The notes beneath the pieces are model-generated. The model was not told where the DNA came from. It was given only the letters and a program-made list of their open reading frames with translations, and searched no databases. Of a stretch of 23,251 nucleotides of DNA, positions 1 through 6,747 are shown piece after piece (within the stretch, counting starts at the first letter, position 1; each line of letters opens with the position of its first letter). Source of the stretch: a virus; IMG/VR virus record IMGVR_UViG_3300035670_001276, positions 1-23,251 of that record. One strand, written 5' to 3'. The position numbers and the translations under genes were made by a program.

Positions 1-238
1 TTTGACGGATGGCTTCTACCCGGAGCACATCACGTCCTTCTCCCAAGCAGAAGCAATAATCGCCGATCTTGAGTCCGGGCAAGGGTTCAACCTCAAAAGT
101 CAGCTTGCCGAATTCTGCTTCCAACTCCAAGAATTCAGTCTTGAGGAACTTGGTGATCTCTCGCTTGTTTTGGAACACGAAAGACGCTTGGAGGTTGCCA
201 CGCACACGACCTACGAACTTGAACACTGGGTTTGTCAT
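1..238 (-). CDS. Small phage protein, paralogue A (partial, runs off the window)
   Basis: The gene starts at ATG 238 after GGAG at a 6-nt spacing and runs out of the window at position 1. About 79 codons are visible. The product is close to the 106-aa protein at 1020-1340: both begin MTNPVFKFVGRVRG and share the block ending GLKIGDYCFCLGEGRDVLRV. The two copies differ mainly at residues 15-40. I recognise no domain and cannot assign a function. It has its own consensus promoter at 272-300, which is itself one of three near-identical copies, so gene and promoter were duplicated as a unit. Confidence 0.8.
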   Translation of the reverse strand, partial: MTNPVFKFVGRVRGNLQASFVFQNKREITKFLKTEFLELEAEFGKLTFEVEPLPGLKIGDYCFCLGEGRDVLRVEAIRQ

Positions 239-271
239 TGCTTGCTCCGTTATCTAACTGTCTATGTAGAC

Positions 272-300
272 ATTATATGTCCACACGGATTTATTGTCAA
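272..300 (-). promoter_or_regulatory. Sigma70-type promoter, cassette family A copy 1
   Basis: The -35 is TTGACA (300-295) and the -10 is TATAAT (277-272), with a 17-nt spacer. The downstream leader contains the hairpin TGTCTA-CA-TAGACA and then GGAG before the ATG at 238. The same promoter plus leader recurs at 988-1016 and 1374-1402 with only spacer changes. Confidence 0.88.
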
Positions 301-303
301 CCG

Positions 304-402
304 TCAGACTTTTACCTTCTTCCAGCACTTGGCCACTTCTTCCCAGCAACCATGGCTCAAACCAAAACTCCAACTGTAGTCTCCATTTTGGCGGATCCGC
401 AT
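304..402 (-). pseudogene. C-terminal remnant of the duplicated small protein
   Basis: About 95 bases here are nearly identical to 1020-1115 and encode only the last ~30 residues of the paralogue family, ending in KCWKKVKV and a stop. A possible ATG at 402 would give a 32-aa peptide, but no ribosome-binding site precedes it. The homology begins abruptly beside the 86-aa gene. This looks like debris from unequal recombination between repeated promoter/gene cassettes rather than a working gene. Confidence 0.65.
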
Positions 403-419
403 AACGTCTGGTGACGCAT

Positions 420-677
420 TCATTGCAGAGTGTCCTCAATCATTTTGATCTCACTGGAAAGTGTCTTCATTGCGCGGAGGAAACCCTCCGCTTCGATTGA
501 TCCAAAATTCAACCCTTCCTCGCGCATATTATCGTAAAGATTTTGGGCAGCAGCTAGCTGATTTTCAATTGAGATCTTGATCCACTCAAACTTCTCAATC
601 GCAATCTTTGCTTTCTTGAGTTCTGGTTGCTCCGCATGGTACGTAACACCATCAACAACAATCGATGTCTTTTTCAT
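420..677 (-). CDS. Hypothetical 85-aa helical protein
   Basis: The ATG at 677 is chosen because GGAG lies 6 nt upstream; a GTG one codon earlier is too close to it. The protein starts MKKTSIVVDGVTYHA, a short beta-rich segment, and continues as a long amphipathic helix rich in Glu, Lys and Leu with coiled-coil character. I recognise no family. The promoter at 707-735 drives it, and the remnant at 304-402 lies downstream. Confidence 0.8.
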   Translation of the reverse strand: MKKTSIVVDGVTYHAEQPELKKAKIAIEKFEWIKISIENQLAAAQNLYDNMREEGLNFGSIEAEGFLRAMKTLSSEIKMIEDTLQ

Positions 678-706
678 CACACACTCCTTTTTTCTAACTT
701 GAATAC

Positions 707-735
707 AGTATAACAGGGTTCCGATTATTCGTCAA
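707..735 (-). promoter_or_regulatory. Promoter, cassette family B copy 1
   Basis: The -35 TTGACG (735-730) and -10 TATACT (712-707) are 17 nt apart. The leader reads GTATTCAAGTTAG followed by an A-rich stretch and GGAG. The same cassette recurs at 1633-1661 and 16913-16941 in front of unrelated genes, so it is a dispersed repeat. Confidence 0.85.
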
Positions 736-772
736 ATCTTGGTTACACCCTAAGTCAGGCGTAGGCCCTAGA

Positions 773-952
773 TTAGTTTCGGCAGTTGCTTGCCATGCCA
801 GCGAAGAACTGCGCCTTGTGATAGGCGGCACCTTGTTGAGTGCCAGGGCAACGGCAGCAGATAAGCATACCGTATTGAGTAGACTTGATAGCAGGATGCA
901 GTTTGGTGCCCTGTCCGATACGAACTGCGCCTTTGATTTCTTGCTGGTTCAT
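773..952 (-). CDS. Hypothetical 59-aa protein
   Basis: This ORF fills the space between the neighbours and has its own promoter (988-1016). It begins MNQQEIKGAVRIGQGTKLHP and contains a CCRC cysteine cluster near residue 33, with one further Cys near the C-terminus, so metal binding is possible but not demonstrable. The ribosome-binding site is weak (AGAG, 9 nt upstream). No family is recognised. Codon usage matches the surrounding small phage genes. Confidence 0.7.
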   Translation of the reverse strand: MNQQEIKGAVRIGQGTKLHPAIKSTQYGMLICCRCPGTQQGAAYHKAQFFAGMASNCRN

Positions 953-987
953 CTTGCGTTCTCTGTTATCTAACTGTCTATGTAGAC

Positions 988-1016
988 ATTATATGAGTTT
1001 TGGGATTTATTGTCAA
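988..1016 (-). promoter_or_regulatory. Promoter, cassette family A copy 2
   Basis: TTGACA (1016-1011), a 17-nt spacer and TATAAT (993-988), followed by the same TGTCTA-CA-TAGACA leader hairpin as the other two copies. It precedes the 59-aa gene. Confidence 0.88.
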
Positions 1017-1019
1017 CCG

Positions 1020-1340
1020 TCAGACTTTTACCTTCTTCCAGCACTTGGCCACTTCTTCCCAGCAACCATGGCTCAAACCAAAACTCCAACTGAAGTCTCC
1101 GTTTTGACGGATGGCTTCTACCCGGAGCACATCACGTCCTTCTCCCAAGCAGAAGCAATAATCGCCGATCTTGAGTCCGGGCAAGGGTTCAACCTCAAAA
1201 GTCAGCTTGCCGAATTCTGCTTCCAACTCGGGCATTTTGGTCTTGAGGAACAGGTTGATCTCTCGCTTGTTTTGGAACACGAAAGAAGCCCAAAGACCAC
1301 CACGCACACGACCTACGAACTTGAACACTGGGTTTGTCAT
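1020..1340 (-). CDS. Small phage protein, paralogue B (complete, 106 aa)
   Basis: This is the complete member of the family seen in part at 1-238 and as debris at 304-402. The start at 1340 is preferred over an in-frame ATG 15 nt upstream because only this ATG is conserved in the first copy and it has GGAG at a 6-nt spacing. The protein has a basic N-terminus, a central beta-rich block (LTFEVEPLPGLKIGDY) and a Trp/Cys-rich C-terminus. No function can be assigned. Its promoter is cassette family A copy 3. Confidence 0.82.
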   Translation of the reverse strand: MTNPVFKFVGRVRGGLWASFVFQNKREINLFLKTKMPELEAEFGKLTFEVEPLPGLKIGDYCFCLGEGRDVLRVEAIRQNGDFSWSFGLSHGCWEEVAKCWKKVKV

Positions 1341-1373
1341 TGCTTGCTCCGTCATCTAACTGTCTATGTAGAC

Positions 1374-1402
1374 ATTATATGAGATTTAGGATTTATTGTC
1401 AA
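1374..1402 (-). promoter_or_regulatory. Promoter, cassette family A copy 3
   Basis: TTGACA (1402-1397), 17 nt, TATAAT (1379-1374), with the same leader hairpin as copies 1 and 2. It drives paralogue B. Confidence 0.88.
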
Positions 1403-1601
1403 CCAACCTCACGAAGTCAAGATCATAGGTGACATCTTTCGGAAGATTCAGACGTCCAAAATAGGTAGCGATACCGAAATGCCGAGCACCATAAATGGTG
1501 TCCATCATCTCGGTACCAGAAGCGTAAGGATAACGAACCTCAGCAACCAGTTCCTTGACTCCATCAATCACCTTGAAAATTTGGAGAGTGTAACCGGTCA
1601 T
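1386..1601 (-). CDS. Hypothetical 71-aa protein
   Basis: The start at 1601 follows AAGGAG at a good spacing. The protein (MTGYTLQIFKVIDGVKELVAE...) looks like a small alpha/beta domain. Its stop lies inside the promoter spacer of the next gene. I do not recognise the family. Confidence 0.78.
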   Translation of the reverse strand: MTGYTLQIFKVIDGVKELVAEVRYPYASGTEMMDTIYGARHFGIATYFGRLNLPKDVTYDLDFVRLVDNKS

Positions 1602-1632
1602 TTCGTTTGCTCCTTTTTTCTAACTTGAATAC

Positions 1633-1661
1633 AGTATAACAGTGTTCCGATTATTCGTCAA
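1633..1661 (-). promoter_or_regulatory. Promoter, cassette family B copy 2
   Basis: TTGACG (1661-1656), 17 nt, TATACT (1638-1633), with the leader shared with 707-735. The -35 overlaps the stop codon of the RNA ligase gene. Confidence 0.85.
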
Positions 1662-2737
1662 CCATCGTTCTTAATAAGCCACCGGTTAGAAATAGTCTTA
1701 AAACTAGGTCCACCAAAAGTATTGCACTTGAACACCAGACCTTCACGGTTGGTCTTAGGATTCAGTGTGCTAACACCATCAGCCATAGTCAACAAGCCAG
1801 TAACCCATTCTTCAATCACCATTTCAGTGGCAAGCACAGGAACATGCTTGATACCGTGGGTTTCTGCAAACACCCGACGCTCAAGAGGACCAAGGTATTC
1901 TCCACGATCAATGTCGTAGATGTCAAACAATCGGAAATCTTGACCCTTGACGTTGTAGGCATTGCCTTGAATACCTTCGCCAATCAACTCACCTTGTAGG
2001 GCAAGATTACGACCAGTTTGACGGACCTTTTCAATCAACCGTTCACGCCGAGCCACAGACCACAGAGTATTCCCAGCAGTTTCCTTGAGTGCCCAATTAC
2101 GGCTGCAGACACCTTCACGATCACCATGAACGAACACAGTCATAGAACTGCCATCCAACTTCTCGGTGACTTCCCAAGTAAAGGCACTGTTACTTTGCCA
2201 AGTCTTGAGTTCTTCAGTGAGATTCTGGATACGCTCCTGATCAGTCTTTGGGATCACAGTAGGAAATACGCCTTCTACATCACCAGCCAGTTGAGCAGGG
2301 ATAGGAGCCTCCCACTTTTGAATACCGAGGATTTCAGTGAGGTCTTCGCCACCAACGAACTTTGGAGCAAAGTTTCCCTCTTCAGAACTCCACACAAGAT
2401 TAGCCACCTCCCACTCTGTGAGAATTGTTTCATTAATGGGCAACAGCAGTCCTTGACTGACCTGGCCCCTCAACTTGACCGTGCGAAGACGTTCACCCTT
2501 GACACCGTTGTATTCCCGGGGTTCTTGACCCTTGCTGAGGAATGGGGCAACAGCATGAGGAACCCAACTATCGATAGAAACATAAACACAAAGATCGCCA
2601 GTATTATAGGCGTTCTTCTTGTCTACCACCCACCAACCACCAACACGATAAGCACAAATAGCATCTGCGTTTGGAATTTCGGTCACTTCATCAATTTTAG
2701 CCACCCATGCCATGCAACGCTCGCCATTCTTGTACAT
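1658..2737 (-). CDS. RNA ligase, DRB0094/Rnl5-like
   Basis: A 359-aa ATP-dependent nucleotidyltransferase. The N-terminal ~130 residues look like the OB-fold module of the Deinococcus DRB0094 (Rnl5) group, including VKLRGQVSQGLLLP near 87-100. The catalytic domain has motif I EKLDGSS with the predicted adenylated Lys near residue 193, motif IIIa around LQGELIGEG, motif IV EGLVFK near 340 and a motif V-like FKTISNRWLIK at the end. Family members seal nicks with 3'-OH and 5'-phosphate in RNA. The start at 2737 follows AAGGAG, and the promoter at 2771-2799 drives it. In this genome it may repair cleaved tRNAs or join RNA pieces. The exact substrate is inferred. Confidence 0.88.
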   Translation of the reverse strand: MYKNGERCMAWVAKIDEVTEIPNADAICAYRVGGWWVVDKKNAYNTGDLCVYVSIDSWVPHAVAPFLSKGQEPREYNGVKGERLRTVKLRGQVSQGLLLPINETILTEWEVANLVWSSEEGNFAPKFVGGEDLTEILGIQKWEAPIPAQLAGDVEGVFPTVIPKTDQERIQNLTEELKTWQSNSAFTWEVTEKLDGSSMTVFVHGDREGVCSRNWALKETAGNTLWSVARRERLIEKVRQTGRNLALQGELIGEGIQGNAYNVKGQDFRLFDIYDIDRGEYLGPLERRVFAETHGIKHVPVLATEMVIEEWVTGLLTMADGVSTLNPKTNREGLVFKCNTFGGPSFKTISNRWLIKNDG

Positions 2738-2770
2738 GAGATTACTCCTTAATGTTTAACTTAGATAAAT

Positions 2771-2799
2771 AGTGTAGCAAAAAAATTATTTTTTGTCAA
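2771..2799 (-). promoter_or_regulatory. Promoter of the RNA ligase gene
   Basis: TTGACA (2799-2794), a 17-nt spacer containing a T tract, TACACT (2776-2771). It lies directly after the terminator of the upstream gene. Confidence 0.82.
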
Positions 2800-2806
2800 G
2801 AAAAAT

Positions 2807-2837
2807 GTCCTTCGCGGTACTGGTAATACCCAAGGAC
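2807..2837 (-). terminator. Rho-independent terminator downstream of the 2885-3142 gene
   Basis: GTCCTT pairs with AAGGAC and encloses an inner GGTA/TACC stem. On the minus strand it is followed by ATTTTTC. Confidence 0.7.
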
Positions 2838-2884
2838 TCTAACGCTATAAAGGAGCAATCAGCATGGATATTTATCCAAAATTC

Positions 2885-3142
2885 CTAGATTTCAAATTGA
2901 TTGATAATAGCGCCGTATTTCTGTGCGTAATGGTAGAGATTCACGCCGCCATCGTTAGCTGCAATCACGAATTCTGTCGTGGTTTCTTTCAACGCCCCAA
3001 GCAGTTCTTGATTCGCTGCATACAGTCGGCGCAGTTCGGCGGCAGCTTGCATAACCTCGGGATGCAGAGCATAACGGCCTTCCAGTCGATCAGCCATCCG
3101 CAGAGCTTCGGGTTGTTTGTTCATTTCATTGTAGAATGACAT
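2885..3142 (-). CDS. Small phage protein with ADRLEG...AAAELRRL motif
   Basis: The protein contains EALRMADRLEGRYALHP followed by MQAAAELRRLYAANQELLGAL, a helical pattern common in small uncharacterised phage proteins. The start is uncertain. The ATG at 3142 is given, but GTG/ATG at 3178/3175 would overlap the upstream gene, and an ATG at 3124 fits the usual short N-terminus of relatives. No Shine-Dalgarno settles it. It is last in a four-gene operon starting at 3801 and is followed by a terminator. Confidence 0.72.
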   Translation of the reverse strand: MSFYNEMNKQPEALRMADRLEGRYALHPEVMQAAAELRRLYAANQELLGALKETTTEFVIAANDGGVNLYHYAQKYGAIINQFEI

Positions 3143-3158
3143 TCTATAACCAAAACGA

Positions 3159-3380
3159 TTATTTGTAAAATGCATCACAAACGTTACGCATTTTTTCTAG
3201 ATGTTCTTGCAACAGTTCTTCTAGCCAATCATTGAAAAGATCAACATCAAGATTGCCTGAAACAAGTTCCCAATCAGCCTCTGATCCTCCACCGGGTCTG
3301 CGCACCGTGCTCAAATTGCAGTGCAGCGAAACATCAAGATACCAATGACCTTGTTTGTAGGTGACATATTCAAGAAGCAT
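3159..3380 (-). CDS. Hypothetical 73-aa protein
   Basis: The start at ATG 3380 directly follows the TAA stop of the preceding gene, suggesting translational coupling. The protein begins MLLEYVTYKQGHWYLDVSLH and ends in an acidic amphipathic helix (FNDWLEELLQEHLEKM). No family is recognised. Confidence 0.7.
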   Translation of the reverse strand: MLLEYVTYKQGHWYLDVSLHCNLSTVRRPGGGSEADWELVSGNLDVDLFNDWLEELLQEHLEKMRNVCDAFYK

Positions 3381-3381
3381 T

Positions 3382-3606
3382 TTACAGGCACTTATTGTTA
3401 GGACCACACCAGATTTCTTCAACAACGGACTTGAGACCACGTTGTTCCACTTGGTCGGCAGCCTTTACAGCGGTAGTGCCTGCAAAGACCCAGAATGCGA
3501 TCATTGCAATCCAGCCAATCACAATGACGGTGACTGCGACGACGAACATGATTTTAATCATACGATCCATAGAGTTAAAATCTTTATCAAATTTACTGAG
3601 ATACAT
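3382..3606 (-). CDS. Small inner-membrane protein (74 aa)
   Basis: A charged N-terminus of about 19 residues precedes one strong transmembrane segment (about 19-42: IMFVVAVTVIVIGWIAMIAFW) and a soluble tail. One helix with a short polar tail is compatible with many phage membrane proteins, so no role is assigned. It sits in the 3801 operon between two other small genes. Confidence 0.75.
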   Translation of the reverse strand: MYLSKFDKDFNSMDRMIKIMFVVAVTVIVIGWIAMIAFWVFAGTTAVKAADQVEQRGLKSVVEEIWCGPNNKCL

Positions 3607-3621
3607 AGTGTTTTCTCAGTG

Positions 3622-3768
3622 TTATTGGTAATCAGATCGAACGAGTTGCTTGATGTAGCGATAGTGCTCGCCTGCCCTCGCATCGTAACCGACTTGCACA
3701 AGCCACCAACCAGAATGTCGGAGACTCATGCCGCCAGGCACGTAAACTTTTCTGAATTGATTCATCAT
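3622..3768 (-). CDS. Hypothetical 48-aa protein
   Basis: First gene of the operon behind the promoter at 3801-3829. It begins MMNQFRKVYVPGGMSLRHSG and is rich in aromatic residues and Arg. AAGG lies 9 nt before the first of two adjacent ATGs (768 and 765). The dense coding and clean fit between promoter and next gene support it. No function is recognised. Confidence 0.65.
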   Translation of the reverse strand: MMNQFRKVYVPGGMSLRHSGWWLVQVGYDARAGEHYRYIKQLVRSDYQ

Positions 3769-3800
3769 GTTCTGTTACCTTGTTTGCTTACTGTGTTCAC

Positions 3801-3829
3801 AGTATAACAATACCGGGAATTTTTGTCAA
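3801..3829 (-). promoter_or_regulatory. Promoter embedded in an inverted repeat
   Basis: TTGACA (3829-3824), 17 nt, TATACT (3806-3801). The -35 lies at the centre of a perfect 10-bp inverted repeat (3813-3822 with 3828-3837, CCGGGAATTT). The repeat could be an operator or a hairpin partly ending transcription. Confidence 0.82.
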
Positions 3830-3843
3830 ATTCCCGGCACTAT

Positions 3844-4863
3844 TTAGCGCATGCAGGTAGCTTTGGCCAGAGTTTGCCAATTGTTGGGACTGATCTTCAT
3901 CAGATCCGCCATCTTCATTGTCATACGCAGGCTGATTTCACGCAGCTTGGTATGATTATCCCACATATGAGTCAGAATCATACCCTCTTGTTCCTTGGAG
4001 AAATTATAGTCCACGAACAGACCAGGATCAGCATCGCGGTACACTTGACGCACACGGAGCATCTTATCACGCTCGGTATTGATCGTCAGATCCAAGAAGT
4101 GACTACGGGACTGCAGGGCATCCAGGTGCGGCTGAATCTTGCTAGAACGCTGGTTATCAAAATTCTTGTTGGTGATGAAGATGATAGAACCCTTGAACTC
4201 AAAGGTGTTAGGCACGCCTTCCTCACGCAGGATACGGCTGTCCTTGTTATAAGAGATTCGACGGGACTTGCCAGAGTCCAGCGCACCCTTCAGAATATTG
4301 ATAGCGTCCTGATCTTCCCAGATATCGCAGTCATCAAAAATCAGGATATTCTTAGGATCACTATACTTGTACAGCAGAGCAAACAGGCCGATAGCACTCA
4401 TGGTACCCTTGACGATTTGATACCGCGGCTTCTTGCCAGCAATCTTATCGAACAAGGTAGCCTTCTCCAGTTGGAGCGTGACGCCGTGAGACTTACCGAC
4501 GCCAGGAGGGCCAGTAACGATCATGGAACGAATATCGCCAGCAATACAAGCTTGGGACATTTCATCCAGGATAGCAAAACGGCTAGCAATCCGATCCATA
4601 GCCTGGTCATCGGTTTCAACAACCTTAGCGGTGGCAACGATAGATTCGGTATTAGAGGGCACTTCGCTGCCTGCCATGATGTAGTCCTTGGTGCTAGAGA
4701 CGTTGATTCGGATGGTATCAGGGTAGCCAGGGAAGTTGCCACCGTTCTTAACGGTAACAAAACTACTCTTGTCGGTCTTACGCAGTTGATTAACCAGTTC
4801 AAAGGTCATGCCGCTGGCATCAAAACCACGATAGACGCCGTTGATGATTTGGATCGAGGTCAT
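3844..4863 (-). CDS. AAA-type ATPase
   Basis: A 339-aa P-loop ATPase. Walker A is GPPGVGKS at about 118-125 and Walker B is ILIFDDCD at about 173-180. A sensor-1-like Asn follows in IIFITNKN. Residues 1-95 are an N-terminal region without a recognised domain, and the C-terminus is helical. Such stand-alone ATPases occur in large phages, but the specific remodelling target is unknown. The start at 4863 has GGAGCAAGAA upstream and is driven from 4894-4922. Confidence 0.85.
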   Translation of the reverse strand: MTSIQIINGVYRGFDASGMTFELVNQLRKTDKSSFVTVKNGGNFPGYPDTIRINVSSTKDYIMAGSEVPSNTESIVATAKVVETDDQAMDRIASRFAILDEMSQACIAGDIRSMIVTGPPGVGKSHGVTLQLEKATLFDKIAGKKPRYQIVKGTMSAIGLFALLYKYSDPKNILIFDDCDIWEDQDAINILKGALDSGKSRRISYNKDSRILREEGVPNTFEFKGSIIFITNKNFDNQRSSKIQPHLDALQSRSHFLDLTINTERDKMLRVRQVYRDADPGLFVDYNFSKEQEGMILTHMWDNHTKLREISLRMTMKMADLMKISPNNWQTLAKATCMR

Positions 4864-4893
4864 TTCTTGCTCCGTTTTCTAACTGATGAATCT

Positions 4894-4922
4894 ATTGTAG
4901 TGCTTTTTTTAATTTCTGTCAA
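4894..4922 (-). promoter_or_regulatory. Promoter of the AAA ATPase gene
   Basis: TTGACA (4922-4917), 17 nt, TACAAT (4899-4894). The -35 overlaps the end of the upstream 87-aa gene. Confidence 0.85.
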
Positions 4923-5182
4923 ATGGCAAATCGATCATAACTGCGGATCGGGCTACGGCCATCATGGATGATTTCCTTGATGTTGACAGTAATGCCAGTG
5001 GCACGGATTGCGTCCATGAAAGAAGAAAAGTCGCAGTCTTCCTCGAGATAGACGGTAGCGCCCTTTTGATAACTGTAGGGCGTGATCTTGTCCATGATGC
5101 CGAGTTCGTCAAGCATCTTGCGCTTGACTGCCGCCCAGCCGTGACCGTCATCGGAGTAAAACTTGATAGTGATCGTGTTCAT
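4919..5182 (-). CDS. Hypothetical 87-aa protein
   Basis: The protein begins MNTITIKFYSDDGHGWAAVK and continues with a KITPYSYQKGATVYLEEDCD segment, an alpha/beta pattern seen in small uncharacterised phage proteins that I cannot name. The start at 5182 has only a weak AGGAAAAAT upstream. It has its own promoter at 5217-5245. Confidence 0.78.
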   Translation of the reverse strand: MNTITIKFYSDDGHGWAAVKRKMLDELGIMDKITPYSYQKGATVYLEEDCDFSSFMDAIRATGITVNIKEIIHDGRSPIRSYDRFAI

Positions 5183-5216
5183 TGAATTTTTCCTATGTGT
5201 CTAACTCAATGAACAC

Positions 5217-5245
5217 ATTCTATGTTAGATCGTATTTTTTGTCAA
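5217..5245 (-). promoter_or_regulatory. Promoter of the 87-aa gene
   Basis: TTGACA (5245-5240), 17 nt, TAGAAT (5222-5217). Confidence 0.82.
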
Positions 5246-5299
5246 GTATTCAAACAGTGCATCTCTTGACCGCAGAGAACATCTAGACACATACTTCTT

Positions 5300-6016
5300 T
5301 TATCGACTAATATCTTTCATTAATTTTAGCTTTATATTACTGTCTCTACTGCCATGTAAATGTATAATCGCTGCTTCATTAATGCTAATACCATTCCAGA
5401 TATCTTGAACCCATAATGGACTAAAAGGTAGCCATTGTGCTTGATATGCTATTTCAGGTCTAAGTACCTGATCTAATTTCCAACCCTGCATCCATAACAT
5501 TTCATTAAGAATAATTTGTTCTGTATCATATGTAGAATAATCCCAGTTTCTGGCCATTTGTTCACCAGTTTTCCAAACATTACTTGCCATGTCATGACCG
5601 AAATATCTAACCCCAGCATTAAAAAAGTGCTTAAAAGATTTGTTATAACGGTTTACTGAATCAAGTGATCTTGGATCTGTAAAATTGAACATTAAAAATC
5701 CATTTAAATTATTCCATGGATCAATGGATTTAGTTGCTATCGTATCTGGATCGGTATATAAAATGTTACATGCTTCACTATGCCATAACTCATATATAAA
5801 CCAAAAAGTTTTTTCAAATGCTCGATGAATATTTTCAACCGTTCCTTCCAAAACTTTTAATTCCCAATCTCCTTTTAAATGAATATTGAAACTTTTTACA
5901 CTTAAATCATGCATTGATCTATAATTTTCATAAAGATTATTTTCATGACTACGATCAACTACTGTCCAGTTAGTATCTTTTACTTCAAATAACGTTTTTA
6001 CTAAATAATTTTTCAT
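5300..6016 (-). CDS. Glycosyltransferase-like protein with a DPD motif
   Basis: A 238-aa protein. NILYTDPDTIATK (residues about 84-96) resembles the DxD metal/nucleotide-sugar site of GT-A enzymes, and the rest is rich in aromatics. The ATG at 6016 overlaps the preceding TGA as ATGA, the same coupling used between nadE and the methyltransferase, so it is preferred over an in-frame start seven codons upstream. It closes a three-gene, visibly AT-rich operon. It probably modifies a sugar or surface structure, but acceptor and donor are unknown. There is no clear terminator; 5250-5299 shows nothing recognisable. Confidence 0.6.
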   Translation of the reverse strand: MKNYLVKTLFEVKDTNWTVVDRSHENNLYENYRSMHDLSVKSFNIHLKGDWELKVLEGTVENIHRAFEKTFWFIYELWHSEACNILYTDPDTIATKSIDPWNNLNGFLMFNFTDPRSLDSVNRYNKSFKHFFNAGVRYFGHDMASNVWKTGEQMARNWDYSTYDTEQIILNEMLWMQGWKLDQVLRPEIAYQAQWLPFSPLWVQDIWNGISINEAAIIHLHGSRDSNIKLKLMKDISR

Positions 6017-6747
6017 TTTGGTTCCATCCATAACCAATATCCTACTTCTGGTCTACCCTCGTGAATCAAAGCGAATTTATCACTGTCACTGAGTTTTTTC
6101 AAAAATTCAAACTTATATGGATCTTTGGTACTTTGTTCTATAACAGCAACATCATGGCTAGATTGAAATTCAAAAGATAATTTAGACGTTATATTTGGTT
6201 TAAAAACATCGTGGGTTTCAACTAAGATCATACAATCCGTTAATCTAGGACATTGTTCTTTATTAAGTAGATCTTCTTCATATCCCTCACAGTCAATAAC
6301 CAATAATGGCCGTTTGTAATTGGCTAATATATCATTTAACTGTGACGATGTAATCTCAGATAAAAAATAATCTATTTCTGTATTATTAGATATTGCGTTA
6401 ATTTTACAAATTTCCAATGCTCTAGGATCTATATCTACTGCAATAACTGGAGTTTGCATCATTTTTTTACAGCCTATAGCATAGTATCCTTCTGCACAGC
6501 CTACATTTATCACAACATCAGGTTGAAATTTTTTCGCTCGATACAGATATTGATGTAATTCATCCTCATATACTCCTAGCAACTTAGATACTATATCACT
6601 GTCGCCCCACATATAATATGGACATATTATCATGTCCCTGAATGGACCCAGATATACTTTACCACCAGTGTGGTGATATATGTAGGGTATTAGTTCTTTT
6701 CTTCTAGCCGTGGAAACATCTTGACAAAATCTTTGAAGGTTTTTCAT
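6013..6747 (-). CDS. SAM-dependent methyltransferase (FkbM-like)
   Basis: A 244-aa class I methyltransferase. Motif I VVINVGCAEGYYAIG lies near 78-92, the acidic SAM-ribose loop VDIDPRA follows, and LLVIDCEGYEEDLL matches the conserved C-terminal motif of FkbM-type enzymes. The start at 6747 overlaps the nadE stop as ATGA, indicating translational coupling. Its partner is the downstream glycosyltransferase-like gene, so glycan O-methylation is a reasonable guess. Confidence 0.75.
   Translation of the reverse strand: MKNLQRFCQDVSTARRKELIPYIYHHTGGKVYLGPFRDMIICPYYMWGDSDIVSKLLGVYEDELHQYLYRAKKFQPDVVINVGCAEGYYAIGCKKMMQTPVIAVDIDPRALEICKINAISNNTEIDYFLSEITSSQLNDILANYKRPLLVIDCEGYEEDLLNKEQCPRLTDCMILVETHDVFKPNITSKLSFEFQSSHDVAVIEQSTKDPYKFEFLKKLSDSDKFALIHEGRPEVGYWLWMEPK

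Noticed and set aside
2864-3139. Plus-strand frame preceded by AAAGGAG
   Set aside because: It lies opposite a better minus-strand gene with phage-like composition; the apparent ribosome-binding site is next to that gene's terminator.
3823-4971. Long plus-strand frame of 382 codons
   Set aside because: It is the antisense shadow of the AAA ATPase, whose Walker motifs are on the minus strand.
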